Positions 10,163 to 20,771 of a DNA stretch of 64,000 nucleotides are shown here, in pieces. The position numbers and the translations under genes were made by a program. The notes under the pieces are model-generated. The model worked only from the letters and a program-made list of their open reading frames with translations. It was not told where the DNA came from and did not search any database. The stretch comes from Lucinisca nassula. Taxonomy: Eukaryota; Mollusca; Bivalvia; Lucinida; Lucinidae. Location: positions 160,505,908 through 160,569,907 of the forward strand of contig OY757011.1 of the NCBI GenBank assembly GCA_963580285.1, written 5' to 3'. How positions within the stretch are numbered: the first letter of the stretch is position 1; each line of letters starts with the position of its first letter.

Positions 10163-10751
10163 TAACCTTACAAAACAGTAAGAGGAGTTGCACTCACAAG
10201 AGGTCCCACTGTCTATATAATTAGGGTGAAAAATGTGTAAATTAAGAAAATTAGTGACAAACAAGAGCTATCATTGGACAGCAAAGCTTGCCTTGGAAAG
10301 TGTTTTTGAGGCCACTGGCATAGGTGAGGTTACTGTCTAATGAACCTTTGGACCAATCCATTGCCTAGTTAGGAAAATTTGAGCTCTTAAGTAACATTAA
10401 CACGGAAAAGTCCATAACCTTGACCTTGACACAGGATTCTCACTAGGAATTTGAAAATTGTAGTAAAAATGCTGTCCACCAGAAAAAGTTTGAGTTTTAC
10501 CATACTTTTCTAATAAAGTTGGAGTCAGAAATGAAAAAGTTGGAGTAAATTACTCCAAATTTGGAGTTAACAAGAACTCTGGGACATGAGTGGGGAATGG
10601 CTGAATACAACTTAGGACCAATATCTTATCATACTAAATATGAACCAAATCCATCATATGGTTTGAAAAATATGAGCTCTTAAAAACTTAAACATAAAAA
10701 ATTTCTAAATATGTGAACATGACCTTAGTCATGTTTGAGGGTATTGTTGAA
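10163..10751. other. diverged repeat-like DNA, no gene
   Basis: Contains CCATAACCTTGACCTTGAC (about 10411) and two loosely similar pieces with AATATGAACCAAATCCATC and ATTTGAGCTCTTAA (10330-10390 and 10638-10690). It may be an old tandem array attached to the element that follows. No ORF of note. Confidence 0.35.
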
Positions 10752-11335
10752 CAAGAGGGCCATGATGGCCCTGAATTGCTCACCTGAATCCAAGATGTTT
10801 CAAAGCTTATGGAAATGAGGGATTCACTGCTTTAAGGAGATGTGGACCAAAGACTTTTATCTTTGGAGGCTATTTTTCATTGTAGTGGAATTTGAAGGTT
10901 TTTCTATTTTTAGCTCTGGTGTCCATTTTGTTTAACAGAGCAGACAGTTCAAGCAATTTTGAAAGAGGGTCACTCAAGGAACATTCCTGGGAAATTATTT
11001 TCAAATCGGGCCATTTGCCTAGGAGGAAATGTCATTTAAAGGTTTTTCTATTTTTAGCTCTGGTGGCCATTTTGTTTAACGGAGTGGAACGATTTAGGCA
11101 ATTTTGAAAGAGGGTCACTCAAGGAACATTGCTGTGAAATTATTTTCAAATAGGGCAATTTGCCTAGGAGGATATGTCATTTAAAGGTTTTTCTATTTTT
11201 AGCTCTGGTGGCCATTTTGTTTAACTAAGCGGAACCATTTAGGCAATTTTGAAAGAGGGTCACTCAAGGAACATTCCTGTGAAATTATTTTCAAATCAGG
11301 CCATTTGCCTAGGAGGAAATGTCATTTAAAGGTTG
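10752..11335 (-). mobile_element. HLE family F-type element, minus strand
   Basis: On the minus strand the 3' end is CAGGTGAGCAATTC, hairpin AGGGCCATCATGGCCCT, then CTTG. Inward lie three and a fraction monomers of about 145 bp (landmark TTTTTAGCTCTGGTGGCC near 10909, 11051, 11195 on the plus strand). The 5' end is missing. The plus-strand 71-codon reading is a translation of these monomers. Confidence 0.65.
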
Positions 11336-11509
11336 AGATTCTCACAGTTTGATGTCCAGGATTATAAAATCTAATCATGCTCAGCTCAGAAGAGCATGGA
11401 ATTTGTCCTCAAATTGAACAAAAGGCACTGGACTGTTTTTTGCTGAATCAACAGAGAATGTCCTGGGGAATTCATTCAAATCTGTGAGATAGTTTTCTGA
11501 CTGGGTTTG

Positions 11510-11539
11510 TTTTGTTTGATTTGAGGTTTAACATCCCCG
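11510..11539 (-). mobile_element. 30-bp S1 SINE tail with 12-bp TSD
   Basis: The insert is only the last 30 bases of the S1 element, minus orientation: CGGGGATGTTAAACCTCAAA then TCAAACAAAA. It is flanked by TGACTGGGTTTG at 11498-11509 and 11540-11551. An exact 12-bp duplication around an S1 3' tail means a retroposition that stopped after copying only the tail. Confidence 0.85.
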
Positions 11540-11723
11540 TGACTGGGTTTGAAGGCAGCAATACAGAAGAATATGCAAATATGGGCACCCTAAGGCAATT
11601 TTCTTGCATCCTGGTCTTGCTTAATGCTTCCCAGGATGTAGAACCAAGAATGCAGTATCCAGGGTGCAGAATCCTGCTCACCCGTCTGAGAATCCTCAGT
11701 TATTTTCTGTTTTCCTTACATCA

Positions 11724-11962
11724 GTTAACCCATTTCAGACTGGAAACCCTTAAACAGGTACCGTGGCAAACAGTGCAGGCCAAGATCGGATGCCGCAGAA
11801 CGCGGCATCTGATCAGGGCCTCCACAGTTTGCTAAAAGTTCAGTCATTTTCCAAATAAATTTTGATGAAAACACAACCTGACACCCCTAAATTTTGAAAT
11901 GGACTCCTGCTATATATAAGGAGGAAGATACCATAAGTTCCATTTGGTACAAAAAGGGTTAA
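11724..11962 (-). mobile_element. hairpin MITE family P2 (TTAA type)
   Basis: Flanked by TTAA on both sides. The ends are CCCATTTCAGACTGG and GGTACAAAAAGGG. The centre holds CAAACAGTGCAGGCC, GATCGGATGCCGCAGA, ACGCGGCATCTGATCAGGGC, a hairpin of about 30-bp arms. TTAA flanks with CCC ends suggest a piggyBac-like source, by inference. Confidence 0.75.
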
Positions 11963-12224
11963 CTTTAGTTACATGTACTATGAAATTGTCTCACTGACAG
12001 GATTCTGGTGGAATCTGCTGATTCTTGAGAAATAAGAAATACTGTCTCAAAATTCTCACCAAAAATACTCTGCCATCCCATTTCAGTCCCTGTAGGTGGC
12101 TTACTGTATGATTGATTTATTTGAATGAGTCTTCAGGGAGTCTGGGTCAGACACAGGCATCTGAGCAGGTTACACTCACATTGAGTGCCTGTCATTTAGG
12201 ACAAACTAGTTCATAGCACAGGCA

Positions 12225-12345
12225 GCACTTGCTGAAGAAGCCATCTGATCAGGATCATTGTTTGTCATTCAACTCATGAATTTGTTGCAATAATTTGCAT
12301 CAAGTGATCTGATTGGTTGATAATCAGTAGTGGGTGTGGCATATA
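12225..12345 (-). mobile_element. hairpin MITE family P1, partial
   Basis: Contains GAAGAAGCCATCTGATCAGG, ATTGTTTGTCATTCA, and the P1 flank GATCTGATTGGTTGATAATC with GGTGTGGCATAT. The left hairpin arm and both outer ends are lost. Confidence 0.6.
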
Positions 12346-12390
12346 GGGCTGGGTACCGCCTTTGGAAATTGTATGGCGGCCAGAAAGTCT

Positions 12391-14048
12391 TAATTATGTC
12401 CCCCCACCGGAGGGGAGGGCGACATATTGTTTTCGGTGCTGATACTGTTTGTGTCGGCATCAATGTTGGCGTAACCTGTTTGAAGCATTATATCTCGTGA
12501 ACATATGGATAGATTTTGACAAAACTTGCATAGACACATCACTAGGATAAGGGAAAACAATCATTAGGTCATGATGACATTGACCTCATTTTCAAGGTCA
12601 CATCAACCCCAAAACAGTCATTTTTTGGCAAAAAAGGGCTTGTCTGCACTCTATCTCATTAACAAATTGATTAATTTTAATCAAACTTGGTACAATATAT
12701 CAATACAACAAACCAAAGAGTTGATTAGATGTTGGTGACCTTGACCTTATTTCCAAGGTCAAAGCGACCCCGAAACAGTCATTTTAGGCTAAAAAAAGGC
12801 TTGTCTGCACTCTATCTCATTATTGAATTGATTAATACTGATCAAACTTGTTACAACATATCATTACAATAAACCAAAGATTTGATCAGATTTTGGTGAC
12901 CTTGACCTCATTTCCAAGGTCACAGCAACACAAAAACAGTCATTTTTGGGCCAAAAATGGCTTGTCTGCACTCTATCTCATTATCAAATTGATTAATTTA
13001 GTCACACTTTGTACAATATATCAGTACAACATACCGCAGATTTGTTTAGATTTTGGTGACCTTGACCTCATTTTCATGGTCACAACAACCCATAAAAACT
13101 GTCATTTTTGGGCCAAAAATGGCATGTCTGCACTCTGGCTCATTAACAAATTGATAAATCTTTGTCAAACTTGGTACAATATATCATTACAGCATTCCTC
13201 AGATTTGGTTAGAAATTGGTGACCATGACCTCATTTTCAAGGCCACAGCGACCCCAAAACAGCCAAAAATGGCTTGTCTGCACTCTATCTCATTAACAAA
13301 TTGATTAATTTTACTTGGTACAATATATCATTGCAGCATACCACAGATATGATTAGATTTTGGTGACCTTGACCTCATTTTCCAAAATCTGCACTCTTTT
13401 CTCATTAACGAATTGACAAAATTTCGTCAAACTTGGTACAATATATCATTACAACAAACCACAGATTTGATTGGATTTTGGTGACCTTGACCTCATGTTC
13501 AAGGTCACAGGGACCCAAAAACAGTCAATATTGGGCAAAAAATGGCTTGTCTGCACTCTATCTCAATAACAAATTGATTGATTTCCGTGAAACTTGGTAC
13601 TATGTATCATTTCAACAAACTGCAGATTTGCTTATATCTTGGGAACCTTGATCTTTTTTACAAAGTCACAGTGCCCCCAAAACAGTCAATTTTGGGCAAA
13701 AAATGGCTTGTCTGCAATCTACCTCATTATCAAATTGATTAATTATAGTCAAACTTGTTACAATTTATCAATACAAAATACCACAGACTTGATTAGATTT
13801 TGGTGACATTGACCTGTTTTTAAGGTCACCCCCCCCCCCCCAACAGTCACTTTTTGGCCAAAAATGGCTTGTCTGTATTCTAAGGTCGAGGTCCCCCAAA
13901 ACTTGTTCTTTTGGGGCCAAATAAAAGGCTTATCTGTAACCTATATCATTTATGAATTTATGAATGTTGGTCAAAATCTGTACAATATTTAATTACAGTC
14001 TACCAAATTTGTCTGGTGATCTGAGCTTTTTAATGACTGTTTGTTTTT
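12391..14048 (+). mobile_element. HLE family E element, copy E1 (3' end lost)
   Basis: Starts AATTATGTCCCCCCACCGGA, pairing with GGGAGGGCGACATA. The array has monomers of about 160 bp (GATTTTGGTGACC near 12728, 12889, 13049, 13212, 13356 and on). Each carries GTGACCTTGACCTCATTTTC, AAGGTCACAGCGACCC, GGGCCAAAAATGGCTTGT and AACTTGGTACAATATATCA. The 160-bp length recalls the bivalve BIV160 repeat, but identity was not tested. The 3' hairpin end is absent; A2 starts abruptly at 14049. Confidence 0.75.
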
Positions 14049-16125
14049 AGCTCACCATCAGGTATTGACGAAGTGAGCTTTTGGGATCACTTTTTGTCCG
14101 TCGTCCGTGCGTCCATTCGTCCGTGCTTGCGTAAACAATTTCTTCAAATGACATCTCCTCCTAAACCACTGATCAGATTTTGACCAAACTTCACAGGAAT
14201 GATCCTTAGGTGGTCCCCTTTCAAAGTTGTTCCAATGGTTCCGGTCCATTTCACATCTAGGTCACAGGAGCCAAAAATAGATTTTTTTCTTCCAAAAATT
14301 TACAAAATCTTCTTCTTTGAAACCACAAGGCCAAGGTCTTTGATATTTGGTATGAAGCTTCATCTAGTGGACCCCTATCAAGATTGTTCAAATTATAGTG
14401 ATTGGGCCGAAAACCCCCCGCACCGAGACCCTTTGGTTTTACATAGGATTATATAGGGAAACTCTTTGAAAATCTTCTTCTCTTAAACCGCAAGGCCTAG
14501 GTCTTTTGATATTTGGTATGAAGCTGCATCTAGTGGACCCCTACCAAGATTGTTCAAATTATAGTGCTGGGGCCAAAACTGCCCCCGCCCCATGGGCCCT
14601 TTGGTTTTACATAGGCTTATATAGAGAAAATATTAAAAATCTTCTTCTCTGAAACCACAGGGCCTAGGTCTTTGCTATTTGGTATGAAGCTTCATCTAGT
14701 GGACCCCTACCGAGGTTGTTCAAATTATAGTGCTGGGGTAAAAAATGCCCCCGCCCTAGGGCCCTTTGGTTTTATATGGGCTTATATAGAGAAACTTTTT
14801 AAAAATCTTCTTCTCTGAAACCGCATGGCCAAGGTATTTGCTATTTGGTATGAAGCTTCATCTAGTGGACCCCTACCGAGATTGTTAAAATTATAGTGCT
14901 GGGGCCAAAAATGCCCCTACCTCCGAGCCCTTTGGTTTTACATGGGCTTATATAGAGAAACTTTTTAAAAATCTTCTTCTCTGAAACCGCATGGCCCAGG
15001 TATTTGCTATTTGGTATGCAGCTTCATCTAGTGGACCCCTACCAAGATTGTTCAAATTATTATGGGGCCTTATGGTTTTACATAAACTTATATAGGGAAA
15101 ATCTTGAAAAATCTTTTTCTCTGAAACTGCAAGGCCCAGGTCTTTGATATTTGGTATGAAGCTTTGTCTTGTGGACCTCTACCATGATTGTTCAAATTAT
15201 AGCCCTTGGGTCAAAAATGCCCAACCCCCTCCCCTCTGGGGCCCTTTGGTTTTACATAGACTTAAATGCGGCCCCCGCCCATAGGGGCTTGAAGAAATAT
15301 ATGGGCTGCATGATGCTTCCACGCAGAGTTGAATCCAGCCCGCACACTAGTACTGGTAAACAGCTTAGCAGATCTAAGCCTGTCCAGGAATCGCAGTGCG
15401 AGGCGGACCGTCCATGCTAATAAACTCTATTTGTTTCATTGGGCGACAGGGCTTGAGATGTCATTTCATCTCAATGTCGGGTAAAAGTCCCACAAAATCG
15501 GAAGCGAAGTCTCCAAAATGACCTTTACAGTGTTGACGGGGACGTTAAACCTCAAATCAAACAAACAAAAAAAACATAGACTTATTTAGGGAAAATCTTG
15601 AAAAATCTTTTTCTCTTAAACTGTCAGGCCCATGTCTTTGATATTTGGTATGGAGCTTCATCTAGTGGACCTCTACAAAGATTGTTCAAATTATAGCCCT
15701 CAGGCCACAAATGCCCCTGTCCCGGGGCCCTTTGGTTTTACATAGACTTTTACAGAGATAATCTTTGAAAATCTTTTTATCTTATACAGCAAGGCCGAGG
15801 TCTTTGATATTTGGTGTGAAGCTTCATCTAGTGGACCTCTATCAAGATTGTTTAAATAATAGCCCTGAGGCCAAAACCCCCCTAGCCCCGGGGCCATTTG
15901 GTTTTACATAGGCTTATGTAGGGAATATCTTTAAAAAAATCTTCTTCTCGGAAACCGCAAGGCCCAGGTCTTTGATATTTGGTGTTTAGCTTCATCTAGT
16001 GGACCTTTGTCAAGATTGTTCAAATTATAGCCTTTGTTGATATTTGGTATGAATTTCACCTATTTAGACCTCCCTCAACATTATAGCCCTGGGGTCAATA
16101 ATGGCCCTCCCTGGGGCCCCCTTGT
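14049..16125 (+). mobile_element. HLE family A element, copy A2
   Basis: Starts AGCTCACCATCAGG with AGTGAGCTTTTGG downstream. About nine 166-bp monomers carry CTTCTTCTCTGAAACC, TTTGGTATGAAGC and GTGGACCCCTACCAAGATTG. It ends CCTGGGGCCCCCTTGT, with the 3' inverted motif lost. An S1 SINE interrupts it at 15265-15573, and C2 begins directly after it. Confidence 0.75.
15265..15573 (+). mobile_element. full-length S1 SINE with 11-bp TSD
   Basis: Flanked by ACATAGACTTA at 15254-15264 and 15574-15584, inside the A2 array. Length 309 bp, from ATGCGGCCCCCGCCCATAGG to GACGTTAAACCTCAAATC with a CAAACAAAAAAA tail. This is the best reference copy of the family. No A and B boxes could be placed with confidence. 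Confidence 0.9.
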
Positions 16126-16126
16126 T

Positions 16127-17104
16127 ATCCCCACGCTTTTCAAAGAAAAAGTGGGGATATTGTAATGGTCTTCGTCGTCCCTACGTCCGTCCGTCTTACC
16201 CGATAACTCCTCCAAGACAGTTATAGATAGAAACTTGAAACTTTGGGAACTGATAGATCTTTGGTCTGGGGAGTGCATGACACTTTCGAAATTTTGATCA
16301 AACCCCCACAGATGGGCCCAGCGGGGGTCAAAAATAAAAATTTCCAGAACATGGTCGTGTAATATATCAAAGCGAACGGCATGATGAGTAGAAAACATTA
16401 CAACCAAAATTTGACCCCTGGGGTCAATTTTGAGGTCACCAGAGGTCAAAAACTGATTTTGACCCCTTTACCGGATAACTCCTCCTAGACGGTTATAGAT
16501 AGAATCTTGAAACTTTGGGAACTGATAGATCATTGGTCTGGGGAGTGCATGACACTTTCGGAATTTTGATCACACCCCTACGGGTGGGCCCAGGGGGTGG
16601 GGCCCGCGGGGTCAAATATCAAAATTTCCAGAACATGGTCGTGTAATATATCAAAGAGAACAGCATGATGAGTAGAAAACATTACAACCAAAATTTGACC
16701 CCTGGGGTCAATTTTGAGGTCACCAGAGGTCAAAAACTGATTTTGACCCCTTTACCCCCATACGTTACTGTTACCGGATAACTCCTCCTAGAGCGTTATA
16801 GATAGAAACTTGAAACTTTGGGAACTGATAAAACTTTGGTCTGGGGAGTGCATAACACTTTCGAAATTTTGATCCTACCCCTGGGAGTGGGGACAGGGGA
16901 GGGGCACCTTGGGGATAAAAAATCAAAGTTTTTCAGAACATGGTCGTGTAGCATATTAAAATTGAACGGCATGATGGGTAGAATACATCACAATCAAAAT
17001 TTTACCCCTTGGGTCAAACACCCCTAGGGGATGGCCCAGGGGGTGGGGCCCGCAGGGAAGCGTGGGGATATGCGATGGCTTGCCATCGACTGCGCGATTC
17101 TAGT
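16127..17104 (+). mobile_element. HLE family C element, copy C2
   Basis: Same plan as C1: TATCCCCACGC start with hairpin, three monomers (about 16202, 16477, 16778), and an end GTGGGGATATGCGATGGC, TTGCCATCGACTGCGC, GATTCTAGT. It starts exactly where A2 ends in CTTGT. Confidence 0.8.
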
Positions 17105-17453
17105 TACTCTTTGGATCAGGTGAGTGATCCAGGGCCATCATGGCCCTCTTGTTTAAGGTCACAGGCTCCCGAGAAAACTCATTTTTTTGGCCAAAAATGG
17201 CTTGTTTGCAGCTTACTTTTTGGTGACATTAACCTAGTTATTAAAGTCAAATGGGTGTTTTAAAGGCATTTATTCTTGTAACAGTAGGACACACCGTGTT
17301 TTCATAATTGTTCTTTTGCCCCTTATGATATACTGACTATAGCGGATCAAAGGTGGCCCTTAATAGGGTGATTAGTAGCTCTTGCTGTATCCCCTGACTG
17401 AGGCACATGATGGGAAAATCAATAATGTACACCAGTCAATAGTTAGTAAAATA
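17105..17453 (+). repeat. duplicated flank of C2 (paralogue of 8661-9003)
   Basis: Holds the same orphan 3' terminus (CAGGTGAGTGATCC, AGGGCCATCATGGCCCT, CTTGT at about 17113-17152) and the same following 300 bp, ending GTTAGTAAAA. With C2 it forms a duplicate of 7671-9003. Confidence 0.8.
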
Positions 17454-17585
17454 TTGATTTTCCCCAAGGAGGCCCCTTACCTGTAAGACAGAGGACTTTT
17501 CTGCAGTCAGCTCTGAGGGCTACATAATATTATGTAATGAAATGATAGTCATCAATAATCAAGAATAAATGTCTTTAAGATATAT
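17454..17585. other. short spacer, nothing recognised
   Basis: Lies between the duplicated segment and the mariner remnant. CATAATATTATG near 17524 is a short palindrome. No gene. Confidence 0.3.
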
Positions 17586-18204
17586 TTATGGTAGGGAGAC
17601 ATTGTTTTCCTCTGAAAACATTTCTAGTTTCTTTGGCCTCAGAGACCCTGGCCCTACCCACTGGCGACTTTGAGTTTTATTCTTTGGTTCATAACAACGG
17701 ACCAAGGCCTCATCTGCAATCACCAGACATGAAAGAAAATCATCTTCCTTTGGCCTAAACCACTTCAGCAATGTGCTGCATACTCATCCACTGGTTGCCA
17801 TTTGCTAGTCGCTAAGGTATTTTGGGATGCAATTGGCTGTTAGCTCGCACATACCCAAATGGTCAACTAAAATTGTTGAAAGGCTACCATGTGAAATGTG
17901 CAATGCATTTGCTATTTCTTCCACCTTAATTCCCGTCTCAGAGTACACCAGATCCTGCACTTTGTTACACATTTCTTCATCGATGGCATCTGATGGGGGT
18001 CCATACCTGGTTTCGTCTTCTAAAGACGTTCTACCGTGTTTGAATTCCCCAAATTAACTTGTGAATACGATGGTGCAGAAGATCCATAAACATGAGTCAA
18101 CTTGCACCGCATTTCCTGACCTGTTTTCCCTTTCAAAGACAAGTACCAATTACAGCATGGTATTCAATTTTTGAGGAAAAGCTTGCTTTTGCATCGCTAA
18201 CCAT
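17586..18204 (-). pseudogene. mariner-type transposase remnant
   Basis: On the minus strand a broken reading starts near 18204. It shows, in order, KIEYHAVI, an in-frame stop, KGKTGQEM, THVYGSSAPSYSQV, GRTSLEDETR, SETGIKVEEIANALHISHGS, VDHLGMCEL, then after stops IADEALVRCYEPKNK, QWVGPGSLRPKK. These match the paired helix-turn-helix DNA-binding region and the first catalytic block of mariner transposases (cut-and-paste, IS630-Tc1-mariner superfamily). The first catalytic Asp is kept, but the usual DETW is DEAL. Frameshifts, stops and loss of the last third (other two catalytic Asp) make it non-functional. No terminal repeats were found. Confidence 0.85.
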
Positions 18205-18737
18205 GTTTGACATTCAATATCTTGTGAGTGAATGACACGATAAGGGTGCAATTTTGCCCTCATGCCTAAAACATGCATTGAAACAAGGCATGAAAATCTT
18301 GGCTGTCTTGATCAATTGGAAATGGGATAGGCTGGTTACTTATTGACTTGCCCTCTTATTAGCATATGTACTTATCAGCATGTGTGTGCAAATTATGGCA
18401 AATATGGTTTTCATGTAGATGAATCATCATTGTGTTGTGCTTGATTGGGCCAAGAAGGTACTTCAGTGAATGACATCATAGAATCAAAATTAATCTCATG
18501 TTTTGATTCGCACTGAAAAATATAAAAAAAACAACAACAAAAGAACTTCTGAAATGCATTCTGTTAGCTGAATGATTGATACTTAAGAGTTAAGAATAAG
18601 ATGGAATGCGATGTGTTGATAATACAATGCTTTGGCTGATAATGCATTATGCTGGTTACAGAAAATAAACATAAAATTAGTAGGCTGCTATTAACAGCCT
18701 GTTATACTAAAAGATGCTTACAAATCCTAGAACATTT
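18205..18737. other. no recognisable gene or repeat
   Basis: AT-rich with stops in all frames. It may include the outer part of the mariner element, but I could not find an inverted end. 18724-18737 is the target duplication of the next SINE. Confidence 0.3.
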
Positions 18738-19058
18738 GTTTTTGTTTGATTTGTTTGATTTGAGGTTTAACGTCCATGTCAACACTATACTATACAGGGT
18801 ATAGGTCATTTTGCAGACATTGCTTCCAATTTTGTGGGACTTTTACCCGACATTGAGATGAAATGACATCTCTCAAGCCCCATCGCCCAGTGAAACCAGT
18901 AGGATTTATAAGCATGGATAGTCCGACTTGCACCACTTTGCCTGGGCAGGCATAAATCCTCTAAGCGGTTTACCAGTACTAGTCTGCGGTCAGTTTCAGC
19001 TCTGCGTGGAAGCATCACGCAGCCCATCTATTTCTTCAAACCCGATGGGCAGGGGCCG
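18738..19058 (-). mobile_element. full-length S1 SINE with 14-bp TSD
   Basis: Flanked by ATCCTAGAACATTT at 18724-18737 and 19059-19072. Minus orientation, 321 bp, 5' end GGCCCCTGCCCATCGGG, 3' end GTTAAACCTCAAATC plus repeated AAACAAATC. This copy and 15265-15573 together fix the S1 boundaries. Confidence 0.9.
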
Positions 19059-19189
19059 ATCCTAGAACATTTACCAGATCCCCTGCCAGCACTGTATCAG
19101 ATTCATGCATAGCCGACCAGACTGCACACTGCACATATAAATATATTCTTGTTCAGCAGGACGCCTGTTAAGAATTCTTACTTTTACCT

Positions 19190-19715
19190 TCTACCTTTAA
19201 TGAAATTGAGGGGGTGGGGCATGGCTGTGGCACACCTCAGGGGACCTCTAGGTTGGTGTCACTGAAAGCGTCTTATCATAAGAAACAAGATAATATATGG
19301 TTTAGGGGTGGGGATCTGAATAGTTTCTGAAATATATGTCCTTTTATGAAGTGGAGAGGTGGGACATGGCCCCAGCGCAACCCAGGGGTTTCCCTAGTTG
19401 GCATCTCTAAATGTGTCTTATCATAAGGAACACGGATATATATGGCTTATGGGGTTGGGATCTAAACAGTTTTTCAGATAGGCCTTTTCAGATATTAGGC
19501 TTTTTCTGAAGTGGAGGCGGTGGGGAAAGGCCTGGGCACACCCAAATTTAACTGTGCTCTGGCATGCCCCCATCATGTAAGGAAGCTATGCACCAAATTT
19601 AGTTGCATTCTGGTCAGGCGTTAAGGAGGAGATAGCATGATGGACAGACAGATGAACAGACAGACCGATGGAGGCTTTCACAATATCCACTTACGCTTTT
19701 TGGGGATAATTATAC
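19190..19715 (-). mobile_element. tandem-array element, minus strand (C-type 5' end)
   Basis: The right edge, read on the minus strand, is TTATCCCCAAAAAGCGTAAG with GGATATTGTGAAAGCC, then a GTCTGTCTGTTCATCTG lead, the family C/9010 5' plan. Inward are about two 140-bp units (landmark TCTTATCATAA near 19271 and 19417). The 3' hairpin end was not found. Confidence 0.55.
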
Positions 19716-19955
19716 ACACATGTATCAAGTAATTTGATTGGTTGATAGTCAGAAATGGTTGCGGCAAAGTTTATATTGATAATCATTAACAAGAGAAGAG
19801 CAAATGGGGTTACCCCTAGTATGTGCTTTTTTTTTGTACCCAGTTTACCTTAAAACTACTGTCTTTCGTTTGAGAAAAGCAAACATAAAAAGAAGAGCAT
19901 TACATGTATTGACTGCTTTTTGATCTGAAAATGTTAAACTTTATTTTGCTGTGGA

Positions 19956-20187
19956 CGGGCCTCTGTGGCCTAAGTGGTAAGAGGGCTGACTCTATCATTA
20001 GGTCTCTCACCACTGTGGTTCGAGCCTGGCTTGGGTCACATGTGAGATGCCAAGTTCTGCAACAGAAGGTCAAGTGTTTTTTCTCTGGATACTCCAGAAT
20101 TCACCTACCTCTGATTAACGATCGGCTTGATAGGAGCGAAATAATCTTGAAAGGGCCAGAATCCCTACCCCCGCCCCCCAAAAAAAT
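19956..20187 (+). mobile_element. tRNA-derived SINE family S3
   Basis: The head GGGCCTCTGTGGCCTAAGTG then GTGGTTCGAGCC gives box A and box B spaced as in a type II (Leu/Ser-like) tRNA. The body has GTGAGATGCCAAGTTCTGC, CACCTACCTCTGATTAACG and AATAATCTTGAAAGGGCC. The tail is not the usual GTAAAAC but an A/C-rich run, so the 3' end is altered. Confidence 0.8.
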
Positions 20188-20771
20188 TCAGTGTGATTTT
20201 ACTAAAAGCTCAGTTTAGCTTATTGAAATTAATTATTGAAATTATTAAAATTAATTAAATGGCTGTTATTTTCAAAGGAGCTTATGTTGCTATATTGTAA
20301 CTTTATATAGGGATCTGGAGTATCTGGAGAAAAGATAGGTGGGTGACCACTGTCCTGTTGCATGTCAACACTTGGAATCAAAGCTGTGACCCTCGAATGA
20401 TGTATCCCAGTGTGCTATCGTAGACCTTGGAGATACTTTTCATGATAAGCGGTGGGAAGCCTTTCTGACTTATATTGACACATTTCTAGACAGCTTGCCT
20501 TAAATTCTTCAAGAAGTTCAATGCATTGAAAGCTAGTTTTGAAAGTGTTAACAACTGGCAGGCACTCTGCCAATCAAACAGGTGCAAATTTTAAGAATGC
20601 TTTCTACCTCACAGATACCTTTGTATGATGCATTCTGTTTACCAATTTCCAGATTTTGGGGTTCCAGATTGAAATGGATTAAAGCAACAATAAGATACCT
20701 GAAAAGGGTTAAATCTTTGCCGGCTGTGTGATGAAGTTTTACATGTATGTATGTCCATACATGACAGTCTA
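20188..20771. other. no recognisable gene or repeat
   Basis: A low-complexity ATTGAAATTAATT stretch near 20221. The rest is single-copy within this window. No coding signal. Confidence 0.3.

Noticed and set aside
11512..11835. 107-codon plus-strand ORF as a host gene
   Set aside because: It starts inside the 30-bp SINE tail and runs into a P2 MITE. No splice sites or domain.
12700..13850. Regular roughly 160-bp spacing considered as a CRISPR-like array
   Set aside because: There are no short identical repeats with unique spacers; whole monomers are diverged copies of each other in animal DNA.
17827..18057. Plus-strand 76-codon ORF
   Set aside because: It is the antisense shadow of the minus-strand mariner remnant.
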